From: Alphaproteobacteria bacterium
GTDB lineage: Bacteria; Pseudomonadota; Alphaproteobacteria; Sphingomonadales; Sphingomonadaceae
Length of the DNA: 64,000 bases
Reading direction: 5' to 3'
NCBI GenBank assembly: GCA_018970445.1
Contig: JAGWWF010000015.1
Coordinates: 19,549-83,548 of the forward strand
Shown: positions 8,637 through 17,961 of the stretch, in pieces
How positions within the stretch are numbered: the stretch's first letter is position 1
How the letters are laid out: the number at the start of each line of letters is the position of its first letter
The notes under the pieces: model-generated
The model's database searches: none
What the model was told of the DNA's origin: nothing
Seen by the model: the letters and a program-made list of their open reading frames with translations, nothing else
Position numbers and translations under genes: made by a program

Positions 8637-10559
8637 ATGCGCGCGCTTCTCCTCCTTGCTTCCGCCCTGATCGCTGCCCCGGCCCTGGCCCAGCGGTCCA
8701 TGCCACAACCGCTGCCGATCGTGGATGCCATCCCGCCCGCACGGGATGTGCCCTTTCCGGGCACGATCCGCGTCTCCGTCGATGCCACCGATACGCAGCG
8801 CGGGGTGTTCCGGGTGAACGAGACGATCCCGGTACCCCCCGAACTGGCCGGCCAGCGCATGGCGCTGCTGTTTCCCAAATGGCTGCCCGGCAAGCACGCG
8901 CCGCGCGGCGAGATCGAGAAGCTGGCCGGGCTGGAAATCCGTGAGCGTGGCAAAGTCTTGCCCTGGAGGCGCGACCCGCTGGATGTCCATGCCTTCTGGG
9001 TGGACGTGCCGGCCGGGGCGAGCAGCCTGGAAGCCCGGTTCGATTTCCTGTCGGCCACGGATGGTCCGCAGGGGCGCATCGTTGTCACGGCCGACATGCT
9101 GAACCTGCAACCCAACAGTGTCTCGCTCTATCCCGCCGGCTGGTTCACCCGCCAGATCCCGGTGGAACTGTCCGTCACCTGGCCTCAGGGCTGGCAGGCG
9201 GCCTCTGCGCTGCGGGAGGCCAGCCGTGATGCTGCGCGCATCACCTATCAAGTCGTTGATTATGAGACGCTGGTGGACAGCCCTTTCTTTGCCGGGCGGC
9301 ATTTTGCCAAATGGGATCTGGGCCGCAATGTCACCCTGAACGTGGTGGCCGACGAGGCGCGCTTTCTGAAGGCGACGGACGAACAGATTGGCAAGCACCG
9401 GGCGCTGGTTGCCCAGGCGCATAAACTGTTCGGCACAAGCCAATATGATCATTATGATTTCCTGCTGTCGCTCACCGAGAAGATGGGCGGCATCGGGCTG
9501 GAACATCATCGCAGTTCGGAAAACGGGGTCGACACCGGCTATTTCACCGATTGGGATCGCGGCCCCGGCCGGCGCAACCTGCTGCCGCACGAATATACCC
9601 ACAGCTGGAACGGCAAGCATCGGCGCGGCGCCGATCTGATCACCCCGGATTTCCGCACGCCGATGCGCAATTCGATGCTGTGGGTGTATGAAGGCCAGAC
9701 GCAATATTGGGGCTATGTGCTACAGGCGCGATCGGGCCTGGTGAGCATTGCCGACACGCTGGACCAGATCGCCACCATCGCCGCCACGCTGGACAATCGC
9801 CCGGCGCGCGGCTGGCGCAGCCTGGACGACACCACCAACGATCCCATCATCACGCCGCGCGCGCCCAAGGGCTGGCTGAGCTTCCAGCGCAGCGAGGATT
9901 ATTATGCCGAAGCCATGCTGGTGTGGCTGGAAGTGGATGGCATCATCCGCCGGGAAAGCGCCGGCAAGCGCAGCCTGGATGATTTCGCCCGGCGATTTTT
10001 TGGCACGGGCGATGGCGATTGGGGCGTAAAACCATATGATTTCAATGATTTGGTTGCGCAATTGCAGGCCGTGCAACCCTATGACTGGGCCGGGCTGCTG
10101 TCCGCCCGGCTCACTGAAAAGGCCAGTGGGGCGCCGCTGAAGGGGCTGGAGCTGCTGGGCTGGCGGCTGACCTATCTCGACAAGCCGACGCCGGCCTTCA
10201 CCGATGCCAATCGTCGCCAGGTCAATCTGATGTTTTCCGGCGGGCTGCTGCTGGGCACGGCCGGCAAGGTGGAACAGGTGCTGTGGAACAGCGCCGCCTT
10301 CGATGCCGGGATCGTGGTGGGCGATACGCTGATCGCGGTGAATGATCTGCCCTACAGCGATGATGCCCTGCGCGCCGCCGTCACCGCGGCCAAGGGCGGG
10401 GCCGCGCCGATCCGCCTGCTGGTGAAGACCGACGATCGCATCCGCAGTGTCGATTGGGCATGGCACGGCGGCCTGCGCTATCCCCGGCTGGAACGGCTCA
10501 ACCCCGCCGATACAAGGAACCCGACCGGCCTGGAACGGCTGCTGATGGCGAAACCCTGA
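8637..10559 (+). CDS. M61 family metallopeptidase with PDZ domain
   Basis: A 640-residue periplasmic zinc peptidase of family M61 (glycyl aminopeptidase type). A signal peptide ([18 protein letters not shown]) ends near residue 19. The N-terminal beta domain is followed by the catalytic domain with HEYTH (His318 and His322 as zinc ligands) in [25 protein letters not shown] downstream fits the region of the third ligand. A PDZ domain fills the C-terminus ([20 protein letters not shown], then [12 protein letters not shown]). Length matches the family (about 600-640). Divergent from hisS and ends one base before the convergent SMR gene. M61 enzymes of sphingomonads and caulobacters are common but their substrates are mostly unknown. 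Confidence 0.9.
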   Translation: MRALLLLASALIAAPALAQRSMPQPLPIVDAIPPARDVPFPGTIRVSVDATDTQRGVFRVNETIPVPPELAGQRMALLFPKWLPGKHAPRGEIEKLAGLEIRERGKVLPWRRDPLDVHAFWVDVPAGASSLEARFDFLSATDGPQGRIVVTADMLNLQPNSVSLYPAGWFTRQIPVELSVTWPQGWQAASALREASRDAARITYQVVDYETLVDSPFFAGRHFAKWDLGRNVTLNVVADEARFLKATDEQIGKHRALVAQAHKLFGTSQYDHYDFLLSLTEKMGGIGLEHHRSSENGVDTGYFTDWDRGPGRRNLLPHEYTHSWNGKHRRGADLITPDFRTPMRNSMLWVYEGQTQYWGYVLQARSGLVSIADTLDQIATIAATLDNRPARGWRSLDDTTNDPIITPRAPKGWLSFQRSEDYYAEAMLVWLEVDGIIRRESAGKRSLDDFARRFFGTGDGDWGVKPYDFNDLVAQLQAVQPYDWAGLLSARLTEKASGAPLKGLELLGWRLTYLDKPTPAFTDANRRQVNLMFSGGLLLGTAGKVEQVLWNSAAFDAGIVVGDTLIAVNDLPYSDDALRAAVTAAKGGAAPIRLLVKTDDRIRSVDWAWHGGLRYPRLERLNPADTRNPTGLERLLMAKP

Positions 10560-10889
10560 TCAGCCGATCGCCTTCAGCCCGGCGATGCAGGCGATCAGCC
10601 CGGCGAGCAGCAGCGCCCGCAGCAGCGACAGCGGTTCGCCATACAGGGCCACCCCGATGACGGCGGTGGCCCCGGCGCCGATGCCGGCCCACACGGCATA
10701 GGCGGTGCCCATCGGGATCTGCCGCCCCGCCAGCGCCAGCAGGCCCATGGAGGCGGTGACGGCGGCGAGAAACCCCGCCAGCGCCCACAGGTTGCGCCCG
10801 CCATCGATGTGGCGCAGCGCGGTGGTGAACCCGGCTTCGCACAGCCCGCCGGCCAGCAATGCCGCCCATGCCCATCCTGCTGCCATCAT
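10560..10889 (-). CDS. SMR family transporter, SugE/Gdx-like
   Basis: A 109-residue four-helix transporter of the small multidrug resistance family. The membrane-embedded glutamate is in GGLCEAGFTTALRH (Glu18), and the helix 3 motif GTAYAVWAGIGAGATAVIG is typical. Residues around the glutamate look more like the SugE/Gdx (guanidinium exporter) branch than EmrE, but this is inference. Such proteins work as antiparallel dimers in the inner membrane; here a single gene suggests a dual-topology homodimer. No guanidine riboswitch was recognised in the 116 bp upstream. It abuts the convergent M61 peptidase. Confidence 0.88.
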   Translation of the reverse strand: MMAAGWAWAALLAGGLCEAGFTTALRHIDGGRNLWALAGFLAAVTASMGLLALAGRQIPMGTAYAVWAGIGAGATAVIGVALYGEPLSLLRALLLAGLIACIAGLKAIG

Positions 10890-11005
10890 CCTGCCTTTCC
10901 TGCCAAAGTCCTATGGCCCGCGGCATTTGCACCGTGGACAAGATCGCCGCAGCCCCGTAACCCGCCGGGCAACCCGACGGACTGACCCACAGGAGCATTG
11001 CCCCC

Positions 11006-11587
11006 ATGCGTATCGACGCGATCCCGATTGGCGTGAACCCGCCGCACGATGTCAATGTCGTCATCGAATGCCCGCTGGGCGGCGAGCCGGTGAAATATGA
11101 ACTGGACAAGGCCAGCGGCGCCCTGTTCATCGATCGCATCCTGCACACGCCGATGCGTTATCCGTGCAATTATGGCTTTGTGCCGCACACGCTGGCCGAT
11201 GATGGTGATCCGATCGACGCGCTGATCGTGGCACGCACCCCGTTCATGCCCGGCTCCATCGCCCGCGTGCGCCCGGTGGGCGTGCTGATGATGGAAGATG
11301 ATGGCGGCGGCGATGCCAAGCTGCTGTGCGTCAGCGTCAACAAGGTCTATCCTTATTATTCCGACGTGGAGGAATATACCGATCTGCCGAAGATCGTGCT
11401 CGATCAGATCGAGCATTTCTTCACCCATTACAAGGATCTGGAGCCCGGCAAGTGGGTGAAATGTTCCGGCTGGCAAGGCCGGGCCACCGCCGAACGGCTG
11501 ATCCTGGAATCGATCGAACGGTATGAGGCCGAAAAGGCCGGCAAGCTGGCGATCGAGCCCAAGCAACACCCCGGCGCGCCGCGCTGA
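11006..11587 (+). CDS. ppa: inorganic pyrophosphatase
   Basis: A 193-residue family I soluble inorganic pyrophosphatase, which splits pyrophosphate from biosynthesis into phosphate in the cytoplasm. Family motifs: FIDRILHTPMRYPCNYGFVP, the metal-binding DDGDPIDALIV, and GRATAERLILESIERYE near the end. The length is a little above the E. coli enzyme (176). CAGGAG lies 12 bases before the ATG at 11006. It is followed by a strong terminator and appears to be transcribed alone. Confidence 0.96.
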   Translation: MRIDAIPIGVNPPHDVNVVIECPLGGEPVKYELDKASGALFIDRILHTPMRYPCNYGFVPHTLADDGDPIDALIVARTPFMPGSIARVRPVGVLMMEDDGGGDAKLLCVSVNKVYPYYSDVEEYTDLPKIVLDQIEHFFTHYKDLEPGKWVKCSGWQGRATAERLILESIERYEAEKAGKLAIEPKQHPGAPR

Positions 11588-11611
11588 TCGCGGCCCATGG
11601 CGTGGCACAAG

Positions 11612-11639
11612 GGGCGGCCCCGCTGGGGTCGCCCTTTTT
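11612..11639 (+). terminator. rho-independent terminator of ppa
   Basis: A 10-bp stem (GGGCGGCCCC pairing with GGGGTCGCCC, one G-T pair) with a short CGCT loop is followed directly by TTTTT, 25 bases after the ppa stop. Confidence 0.85.
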
Positions 11640-11899
11640 GCTGGCGGCTGTGATGAATTTTTCAAGGAACAAGCCGATGATGGCATGTCTTGCGCGGTGT
11701 AGGACAGAGTGGCTGTCAAGAATTTGAGAACAAATCAAAAACCGTGCAAGCGCCGGGGGCGAACTGGCCTGTTGCACTGATTCGGCGTGGAGATTGGTGC
11801 CAAAAGCCGGTGAATCGGTGGCCGAAACCGGGGCGGCGGTGGCAGCAGGCAGGGGCAGAGGTGGCAGCGCGGCCGGCGACGGGTGGCCGATTTCGGGGC
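11640..11899. other. intergenic region without recognised content
   Basis: The 260 bases between the ppa terminator and the stop of the convergent acetyltransferase contain no frame I can support and no clear hairpin. The first 100 bases are less GC-rich than the surroundings (for example AATTTTTCAAGG near 11655 and a run ACAAATCAAAAACC near 11730), which suggests old non-coding or decayed sequence. Confidence 0.5.
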
Positions 11900-12397
11900 T
11901 CAGCCGTGCGGCACTGACGCGCCGGCCAGGGCCGCCAGCGCATCGCCGTCAACGCGCATCACCGTCCATTCGTCCATCAGTTTCGCGCCCAGCGCCTGAT
12001 AGAAACCGATGGCCGGCGTGTTCCAGTCCAGCACGCTCCATTCGAACCGGGCATAGCCGCGGTCCAGCGCGATGCCGGCCAGATGCACCAGCAGCGCCTG
12101 GCCCAGCCCGGCGCCGCGCGCCGCCGGCATCACGAACAGATCTTCCAGATACAGGCCGGGCTTGCCGGTCCAGGTGGAAAAATTGGTGAAGAACAGCGCC
12201 AGGCCCACCACCTGCCCGCCCTGTTCGGCCAGCACGCATTCGGCCACCGGCCGTTCCCCGAACAGCGCGGCGGCCAGATCGTCGTGGCTGGCCTTCACCG
12301 CATCCGGTTCCCGTTCATAGATCGCCAGTTCGACGATCAGGCGGTGGATGGCCGGGATATCAGCCTGGGTGGCGGCGCGGATCATGCGCCTTGCCAT
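11900..12397 (-). CDS. GNAT family N-acetyltransferase, diamine acetyltransferase-like
   Basis: A 165-residue GNAT acetyltransferase. The acetyl-CoA binding motif A is LYLEDLFVMPAARGAGLGQALL (only the core RGAGLG is diagnostic), and the C-terminal WNTPAIGFYQALGA is the conserved motif B. The first half (IHRLIVELAIYERE, FTNFSTWTGKPG) resembles spermidine/diamine acetyltransferases, but the substrate is not proven. The start may be ATG 12397 or ATG 12385. The start region overlaps by 38 bp the small membrane-protein gene upstream on the same strand, so it is probably the last gene of the ispG operon. Confidence 0.88.
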   Translation of the reverse strand: MARRMIRAATQADIPAIHRLIVELAIYEREPDAVKASHDDLAAALFGERPVAECVLAEQGGQVVGLALFFTNFSTWTGKPGLYLEDLFVMPAARGAGLGQALLVHLAGIALDRGYARFEWSVLDWNTPAIGFYQALGAKLMDEWTVMRVDGDALAALAGASVPHG

Positions 12398-12554
12398 GGC
12401 CGCGTGTCAGCCAGATGGCAAGCCCGGCCATGGCCCAGGCCGCCGGCAGCGCCAGCAGCGCCCGTCGCCAATCGCCATCGATCAGCAGCACCAGCGCCGC
12501 CATCTTGGCTAGGCCCACGCCCAGCCACAGGCCAGCACTGGCAAGCCGGATCAC
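12360..12554 (-). CDS. small membrane protein of 64 residues
   Basis: A short frame beginning with GTG at 12554 that shares four bases (GTGA) with the stop of the upstream membrane protein, a pattern of translational coupling. The product has two apolar stretches (LGVGLAKMAALVLLI and ALLALPAAWAMAGLAIWL) and a charged tail (TRGHGKAHDPRRHPG), so it is probably a two-helix inner-membrane protein. I do not recognise a family. The GTG start is deduced from the overlap; a longer frame from further upstream is open but would lie inside the preceding gene. It overlaps the acetyltransferase start by 38 bp. Confidence 0.55.
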   Translation of the reverse strand: MIRLASAGLWLGVGLAKMAALVLLIDGDWRRALLALPAAWAMAGLAIWLTRGHGKAHDPRRHPG

Positions 12555-12880
12555 AGCAGCCGGCCCATTGCCCGGAACATCCACATCACGCTGAAAAAGG
12601 CCAGCGCCACCGATGGCACGGCAAACAGCCAGTAACGCCCGCCGCGATCCACCCGATCCGGCAGCCACAGCCGTTTCAGCAGCCAGGCCAAGGCTCCGGA
12701 GCCGGTGAGGCCGGCGATCCAGGTGAGCCGATCGGCATCAAAGCCCAGGCCAATGGCTTCCAGCAGCACGGTGACGCCGCCCAGGCCGAAACACCAGCTG
12801 GCCACGGCATAGCCATAGGCCACGGCCTGCTGGCGCACGGGCTCTTCCACCCGGCGTGGGCGGGGCGGGCCGCCGTGCAT
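12551..12880 (-). CDS. membrane protein of unknown function
   Basis: A 109-residue protein with three apolar segments: YGYAVASWCFGLGGVTVLLE, LTWIAGLTGSGALAWLL and LFAVPSVALAFFSVMWMF. The first ~20 residues are basic and cytoplasmic in character. No family recognised. It starts two bases after the ispG stop (12883), so it is in the same transcript, and its stop overlaps the next small membrane gene. The two small membrane proteins may form a pair, which is inference from the overlap. Confidence 0.7.
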   Translation of the reverse strand: MHGGPPRPRRVEEPVRQQAVAYGYAVASWCFGLGGVTVLLEAIGLGFDADRLTWIAGLTGSGALAWLLKRLWLPDRVDRGGRYWLFAVPSVALAFFSVMWMFRAMGRLL

Positions 12881-12882
12881 GA

Positions 12883-14007
12883 TCAGGCCGCAGCGGCAGC
12901 AGCGGCGGCGTTCACCGCATCAATCTCGGCCGCCTTGGCCTCCACCAGGCCAACGATGTGATCCAGCATGCGTTCATCATCGACGACATGATCGGAAATG
13001 CCCGACAGGAACACGGCGTGGCGGCCATTGCCGCCGCCGGTCAGGCCGATATCGGTTTCGCGCGCTTCGCCGGGGCCATTGACCACACAGCCCAGCACGG
13101 AAAGCGACAGCGGCGTGGTGATGTGGGCCAGGCGCTTTTCCAGTGCCTCCACGGTGCGAATCACATCGAACCCCTGGCGCGCGCACGACGGGCAGGAGAC
13201 GATCTTGACCCCGCGGGCGCGGATGCCCAGCGATTTCAGGATGTGATAGCCCACCTTGATCTCCTCTTCCGGCTCGGCCGACAGGGAAACGCGGATGGTG
13301 TCGCCAATGCCGGCCCACAGCAGCATGCCCAGGCCGATGGAGGATTTGACCGTGCCGCCGATCAGGCCGCCGGCTTCGGTGATGCCCAGGTGCAGCGGGT
13401 AATCACAGGCTTCGGCAATGCCGTTGTAGGCGGCAACGGCCAGGAACACGTCGCTGGCCTTCACGCTGATGCCGAATTCGTGGAAATCCTCGTCCTGCAG
13501 ATATTTCATGTGCTCCAGCGCGCTTTCCACCAGCGCTTCCGGGCAGGGTTCGCCATATTTTTCCAGCAGATGCTTTTCCAGGGAACCGGCGTTCACGCCG
13601 ATGCGGATGGCACAGCCATTGGCCTTGGCGGCGTTCACCACTTCGCGGATGCGTGCCCGGCTGCCGATGTTGCCGGGATTGATGCGCAGCGCGGCGGCGC
13701 CAGCGTCGGCTGCCTCCAGCGCGCGCTTGTAGTGGAAATGGATGTCGGCGATGATCGGCACCTTCGCGGCCTTGGTGATCAGCTTCAGGCCCTGGGTTGC
13801 CTCCACCGTGGGGCACGACACCCGCATCAGATCGGCGCCCACCTCTTCACAGCGGCGGATCTGATCCAGGGTGGCCACCGCATCTTCGGTGGGGGTGTTG
13901 GTCATGGATTGCACGGTGATCGGCGCGTCGCCGCCCACCGCCACCTTGCCCACCATCACCTGCCGGGATTGCCTGCGGACGATATCCCGCCACGGACGCA
14001 CGCTCAT
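12883..14007 (-). CDS. ispG: 4-hydroxy-3-methylbut-2-en-1-yl diphosphate synthase (IspG/GcpE)
   Basis: A 374-residue iron-sulfur enzyme of the non-mevalonate isoprenoid pathway, converting MEcPP to HMBPP. The N-terminal TIM-barrel shows [25 protein letters not shown] and [10 protein letters not shown]; the C-terminal cluster domain shows [12 protein letters not shown] and [11 protein letters not shown] with the three cysteine ligands. An AAGGAG site precedes ATG 14007. The protein ends in a run of eight alanines, an unusual low-complexity tail. It heads a likely operon with two small membrane proteins and a GNAT enzyme, and is divergent from a NUDIX hydrolase 99 bp away. Confidence 0.96.
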   Translation of the reverse strand: MSVRPWRDIVRRQSRQVMVGKVAVGGDAPITVQSMTNTPTEDAVATLDQIRRCEEVGADLMRVSCPTVEATQGLKLITKAAKVPIIADIHFHYKRALEAADAGAAALRINPGNIGSRARIREVVNAAKANGCAIRIGVNAGSLEKHLLEKYGEPCPEALVESALEHMKYLQDEDFHEFGISVKASDVFLAVAAYNGIAEACDYPLHLGITEAGGLIGGTVKSSIGLGMLLWAGIGDTIRVSLSAEPEEEIKVGYHILKSLGIRARGVKIVSCPSCARQGFDVIRTVEALEKRLAHITTPLSLSVLGCVVNGPGEARETDIGLTGGGNGRHAVFLSGISDHVVDDERMLDHIVGLVEAKAAEIDAVNAAAAAAAA

Positions 14008-14106
14008 GCCAAATGGCTCCTTGATGGTCTCGCCCTGCCCGGCGCGTTTCGCCCTGCCCGATAGCACAGGGATGCACGGGCGCAAGACGCGGCATAACAT
14101 GGCAGC

Positions 14107-14931
14107 ATGAACGATTTTGCGAAACCGCCGGCCAACCCGGCCTCCATTCCCGCCGCCACGGTGATCCTGGCGCGCGAGGGGCCGGCTGGCGTGCCGGAAT
14201 TTCTGCTGGTGCAGCGCGGCGAGCAATTGGCCTTTGCCGGCGGGGCACTGGTGTTTCCCGGCGGCCGGGTGGATGCCGGCGATGGGCGCATTGCCCGCAA
14301 CGCGGCGCTGGCCACCGGCTTTGCCGGGTTGGCCGATGAAGACGCCGCCGCCCGCGTGACCTGCGCGCGCGAGGCGCTGGAGGAAACCGGCGTGCTGCTC
14401 ACCGAAGGGCCGGCGCCCGATGCCGCCGCGCTGGCCACGGCCCGCGCCCTGCTGGCCGCCGGGCCGGATGCGGCGGAAGCTGCCGGTTTTGCCGGCATGC
14501 TGGGCGCGATGGGGCACCGGGTGGATGCAGGCCGCTTCATCCCGTTTGCGCGATGGGAACCGCCGGCCGCCGCCGCCATCGCCCGCCGGTTCGACACGCG
14601 ATTCTATCTGGCCGATGCCGGCCGCAGCGCCAGCGCCGCGATCACGCCCGATGGGTTCGAGGCCAAGGCGCTGCGCTGGACGACGGCCGCCCAGGCGCTG
14701 GCCGATTATGCCGCCGGCCGGGCCGCCATGGTGTTTCCCACCTGGTGCAACATGCACCGGCTGGCGCAATATCAATCATTGATATCTCTGTTCGAACGGG
14801 TGAGCGCCCTGCCCGCCCCCTATGTGCAGCCGCGGTTTGAAACCATCGCTGGCGAGGCCTGGCTGACCATCCCCGACGGCATTGATTATCCGGTGACGCG
14901 CGACCGCGTTGCCGATCTGCGGCGGGAGTGA
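14107..14931 (+). CDS. NUDIX hydrolase
   Basis: A 274-residue NUDIX-fold hydrolase. The Nudix box is recognisable as [10 protein letters not shown] leading to [16 protein letters not shown], with the REALEETG core intact but a long insert before it, as in the group of alphaproteobacterial proteins related to NUDT19/coenzyme A diphosphatases. [20 protein letters not shown] precedes it. Substrate probably a nucleoside diphosphate derivative or CoA, not determinable here. It carries a 17-bp palindrome (14769-14785) inside its coding region. Its stop is followed 56 bp later by the EF-hand gene. Confidence 0.85.
   Translation: MNDFAKPPANPASIPAATVILAREGPAGVPEFLLVQRGEQLAFAGGALVFPGGRVDAGDGRIARNAALATGFAGLADEDAAARVTCAREALEETGVLLTEGPAPDAAALATARALLAAGPDAAEAAGFAGMLGAMGHRVDAGRFIPFARWEPPAAAAIARRFDTRFYLADAGRSASAAITPDGFEAKALRWTTAAQALADYAAGRAAMVFPTWCNMHRLAQYQSLISLFERVSALPAPYVQPRFETIAGEAWLTIPDGIDYPVTRDRVADLRRE
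14769..14785. repeat. palindrome ATATCAA-TCA-TTGATAT
   Basis: A perfect 7-bp inverted repeat with a three-base spacer, located inside the NUDIX gene (encoding part of QYQSLISLF). Nearly the same palindrome recurs at 17439-17455 and a related one at 18828-18850. Confidence 0.6.
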
Positions 14932-14987
14932 CGGGGGATTTGCGCCGCGCCGCCCGTTTCAACCTTGCCCCTGGATTGGAGATCAAG

Positions 14988-15263
14988 ATGCGCCTGCTGC
15001 CCCTGTTCCTTGCCCTGACCGCTGCCGCCCCCGCGCTGGCGCAGACCGCGCCGGCCGCACCCGCCACGCCGCGCGAACGGCTGATCGCCGCCGATGCCAA
15101 CAAGGATGGCAAGTGGAGCAAGGAGGAGTGGCTGGCCGCGGGCCGCCGCGAGATGGGCTTTGCCATGCTGGATGCGGACAAGGACGGGTTTGTGACCCAG
15201 CCCGAACTGGTGGAGGGCATGAAGCGCATGCAGGCGATGGGGATGGCGCCGCCGCCGCAATGA
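14988..15263 (+). CDS. exported EF-hand calcium-binding protein
   Basis: A 91-residue protein with a signal peptide (LLPLFLALTAAAPALAQ) and two EF-hand loops: DANKDGKWSKEE and DADKDGFVTQPE, both with acidic residues at calcium-binding positions 1, 3, 5 and 12. It should be a small periplasmic calcium sensor or buffer. ATG 14988 is preferred over upstream GTG 14928 because it begins the signal peptide and follows a GGAG site. It ends 12 bp before the convergent carboxyltransferase. Confidence 0.82.
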   Translation: MRLLPLFLALTAAAPALAQTAPAAPATPRERLIAADANKDGKWSKEEWLAAGRREMGFAMLDADKDGFVTQPELVEGMKRMQAMGMAPPPQ

Positions 15264-15275
15264 GCTGAATCCCGG

Positions 15276-16838
15276 TCAGGGCCGCAGGCCCCGCCCCTTG
15301 CGGCCCGGCTTCAGCGCCCGCTGCGCCAGCGTGGCGAACTGGCACAGTTCGGCGCGGGTCTGGCGTGGATCGATGATCGCCTCCACGCCATATCGTTCCG
15401 CCGTGCGGAACGGCGATCGCACCTGTTCCAGCCGGGCCCTGATCTCGGCCAGCCGGGCGGCGGGATCATCGGCGGCCTCCAGATCGGCGCGATAGGCCGC
15501 CTCCAGCCCGCCGGCGATGGGCAGCGACCCCCAGTCACCCGACGGCCAGGCCATGCGCCAGCGGAAGCGATCGGCAGGGGCATGGCCGCTGCCCGCCATG
15601 CCATAGGCCTTGCGCAGCACCACGCAGGCCCAGGGCACCGATGCCTGATAAATGGCCGCCAGCGCACGGCTGCCCCAGCGGATGGTCGCCTCCTCCTCGG
15701 CCCGGCGGCCGATCAGGAAGCCGGGATTGTCCACCAGCTGCACCAGCGGCAGATGGAATGTATCGGCCAGATCGACCATGCGTTCGACCTTGCGGGCGGT
15801 GGCCGCCGTCCACAATCCGCCCAGATGTTCGGGGTTGGAGGCGATGATGGCGACCGGCCAGCCATCCAGCCGGGCGAGGCCGGTGACAACGCCGGTGCCC
15901 CATTCGCGGCCGATTTCGAACCATGTGCCCTGATCGACGATCGCCTCCACGATCGGCCGCACCGGATAGAGCCGGCGCGGATCACGCGGCACCGCGTTCA
16001 CCAGCCAGTCTTCGGCGCGGGTGACGGGATCGGTGCAGGCCGCACGCGCGGGCAGTTCCTCCACCGACGACGGCAGATACGAAAGGAACCAGCGGGTGCG
16101 CAGGAAGGCCTCCGCCTCGCTGGCGACGCGATCATCCACGGCGCCATTGCCGGCATGGATGGCGGCCCCGCCCAGTTCTTCCTTGCTGCGATGCTCGCCA
16201 GCGGCGGCCACCACCGGCGGGCCGGCCACGAACATCTGCGCCATGCCATCGACCAGCAGGGAATAATGCGCCATCACCATGCGCCCGGCGCCCAAGCCGG
16301 CCACCGCGCCCAGGCCCATCGCCACCACCGGCACGCGGGCCAGGTTGGCAGTCATATGCTCCCACCCCGGAATTTCGGGTATATAGGTGTAGCCGGCGGT
16401 TTCCAGGGTGCGCACGCTGCCGCCGCCGCCGGTGCCTTCGATCATGCGGATCAGCGGCAGGCCATATTCATGGGCCAGGCGCTCGGCATCGGACAATTTG
16501 CGGTGCAGGCTGGCATCGGCGGCGCCGCCGCGCACGGTGAAATCATCGGCAGTGGCCACCACCGGGCGGCCGGCGATGGTGGCGCGGCCAAACAGGAAAT
16601 TGGCCGGCTGGAAGGCGGTCTGGGCGCCGCCGTCATCATAGGTGGAAAAGCCGGCGAGTGCGCCGATTTCGCGAAAACTGCCGGGATCGACCAGCGCCGC
16701 CAGCCGTTCGCGGGCGTTCAGCCGGCCCTGGGCGCGCTGCCGGGCCAGTTTTTCCGGCCCGCCCATGCCGGCGGCGGCGGCCAGCCGCTGCGCCAGTTCG
16801 GCGAGTTCATCGTGCCATCCCGGCTGTGTCATGCCCAT
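15276..16838 (-). CDS. acyl-CoA carboxylase carboxyltransferase subunit
   Basis: A 520-residue biotin-dependent carboxyltransferase (beta) subunit of the propionyl/methylcrotonyl/geranyl-CoA carboxylase family. It transfers CO2 from carboxybiotin to an acyl-CoA. The N-terminal half has GRLNARERLAALVDPGSF and RMIEGTGGGGS; the C-terminal half has LVDNPGFLIGRRAEEEATIR and VVLRKAYGMAGSGHA. No biotin carboxylase/carrier (alpha) gene is next to it, so the partner must be elsewhere or the substrate differs. Starts at ATG 16838 or 16832. The 256 bp to the divergent LuxR gene hold no other frame. Substrate not assigned. Confidence 0.87.
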   Translation of the reverse strand: MGMTQPGWHDELAELAQRLAAAAGMGGPEKLARQRAQGRLNARERLAALVDPGSFREIGALAGFSTYDDGGAQTAFQPANFLFGRATIAGRPVVATADDFTVRGGAADASLHRKLSDAERLAHEYGLPLIRMIEGTGGGGSVRTLETAGYTYIPEIPGWEHMTANLARVPVVAMGLGAVAGLGAGRMVMAHYSLLVDGMAQMFVAGPPVVAAAGEHRSKEELGGAAIHAGNGAVDDRVASEAEAFLRTRWFLSYLPSSVEELPARAACTDPVTRAEDWLVNAVPRDPRRLYPVRPIVEAIVDQGTWFEIGREWGTGVVTGLARLDGWPVAIIASNPEHLGGLWTAATARKVERMVDLADTFHLPLVQLVDNPGFLIGRRAEEEATIRWGSRALAAIYQASVPWACVVLRKAYGMAGSGHAPADRFRWRMAWPSGDWGSLPIAGGLEAAYRADLEAADDPAARLAEIRARLEQVRSPFRTAERYGVEAIIDPRQTRAELCQFATLAQRALKPGRKGRGLRP

Positions 16839-17094
16839 ACCGCCCCAAGATTGGAATTGCTGGTTGGCGATGGTGGCAGCAGCGCGGGGCGGGCAACAGC
16901 GGCAAAAACCACAGGGAGCGTGAATTATTCGTGGCATCTGGCAGCCGTTGCGGCCCTTCCGGGCTGATTCGGCGCGATTTTTTCGCTCACATGTGTCATC
17001 TCGCCACCGATCCAGGGGCGGTTCAGCCTTGTCATGGCCCTTAACTAAGTGGATAAGGGAGCTGGGGTTGCTGTAGGTCGCATGGGGTCGCGGC

Positions 17095-17880
17095 ATGTTG
17101 AGTGGAAGCTTGAGTCATGGATTTGGACGCGACAGCGCCTTTGCGCTTGACTTTCGCGTGCCCGAACCAAACTGTTCTACTGTGACAACACGGCAAGATC
17201 CGCCGCGCCCGGTTGACGAGCGTGTGGCCCGCCTGAGCGACGGCGAACGCGCCTGCCTGCGCTTGGTTTATGCCCATCTCACCTCCAAGGATATCGCCCG
17301 CGAGCTGGGCCTGTCGAACCACACGGTTGACATGCGGCTGCGCACCGCCATTCGCAAACTGGGCGTCAACAACCGCACCGAAGCGGCCAAGCTGCTGGTT
17401 TCGCTGGAAGAAATTGCCGGCGGCACCCCAGGTGGCCCATATCAACCATTGATATACCAAGCACCGGAGATTGCGGCATCGGCGGATTCGGCGATGTTTG
17501 GGGCACCGGCTTCTGCGACGCACGGTGCAGCTTCCTCCCGTTCCAGCGACCCCAATCTGCTCGAACACGGAACCCTCGCACGGACGCTGCCAGCATCGCA
17601 CAGGCCGGATGCTGATCCACCGGCGGGAATCCTCGCTTTCACCGGTGCACCGGCAGGCAACACGGCCGCAGGGCCGGCGTATGCAACGGACTGGCCGGGC
17701 ATTGCAGCCCCCGACCCTGGCATTGATGCCCGGCCTTTCCTTGCCACGCGCCCCTGGGGCCAGAAGAACGACCTGGCGATCGGCCACCGGCTTGGGTGGA
17801 TCATGTTCATCGCCGTGGCGTCTGCGCTCACATTCGGCGGCGTGCTTGCCGCCCTCGCTGCGCTCAAGACGCTGATCTAG
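17095..17880 (+). CDS. LuxR-type HTH regulator with C-terminal membrane anchor
   Basis: A 261-residue protein with an N-terminal LuxR/GerE helix-turn-helix at about residues 44-100 (LSDGERACLRLVYAHLTSKD, LSNHTVDMRLRTAIRKLGVN) and a single membrane segment at the end (LGWIMFIAVASALTFGGVLA). Between them lies a ~110-residue low-complexity linker rich in Pro, Ala and Ser. No receiver or autoinducer domain is present. A membrane-tethered DNA-binding protein of this layout recurs in sphingomonads, usually without known function. The annotated ATG 17095 lacks a clear ribosome site; GTG 17182 would still keep the whole HTH. A palindrome lies in its coding sequence (17439-17455). Confidence 0.78.
   Translation: MLSGSLSHGFGRDSAFALDFRVPEPNCSTVTTRQDPPRPVDERVARLSDGERACLRLVYAHLTSKDIARELGLSNHTVDMRLRTAIRKLGVNNRTEAAKLLVSLEEIAGGTPGGPYQPLIYQAPEIAASADSAMFGAPASATHGAASSRSSDPNLLEHGTLARTLPASHRPDADPPAGILAFTGAPAGNTAAGPAYATDWPGIAAPDPGIDARPFLATRPWGQKNDLAIGHRLGWIMFIAVASALTFGGVLAALAALKTLI
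17439..17455. repeat. palindrome ATATCAA-CCA-TTGATAT
   Basis: A perfect 7-bp inverted repeat with a three-base spacer, within the LuxR-type gene just after its HTH. It differs from the copy at 14769-14785 by one spacer base. Confidence 0.6.
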
Positions 17881-17882
17881 CA

Positions 17883-17907
17883 CTTCCGGACCATTGTCGT
17901 CCGGAAG
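17883..17907 (+). terminator. hairpin after the LuxR-type gene
   Basis: Arms CTTCCGGAC and GTCCGGAAG pair perfectly over nine bases around a seven-base loop, two bases after the stop codon. There is no T-run, so it may be a transcript-stabilising or attenuating hairpin between this gene and the next rather than a full terminator. Confidence 0.5.
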
Positions 17908-17961
17908 GACGACCAACAACCGGCCGCCGCCCCGGCGTGCCGCAACCGGAAGGAGTTTGTC

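Noticed and set aside
8556..9704. Upstream extension of hisS by some 380 codons
   Set aside because: The extra part is antisense to the M61 peptidase, and the synthetase N-terminus ([11 protein letters not shown]) starts at 8555.
10890..11005. Guanidine riboswitch before the SMR transporter
   Set aside because: The region upstream of the transporter shows no ACGR-type hairpins or other known guanidine motif.
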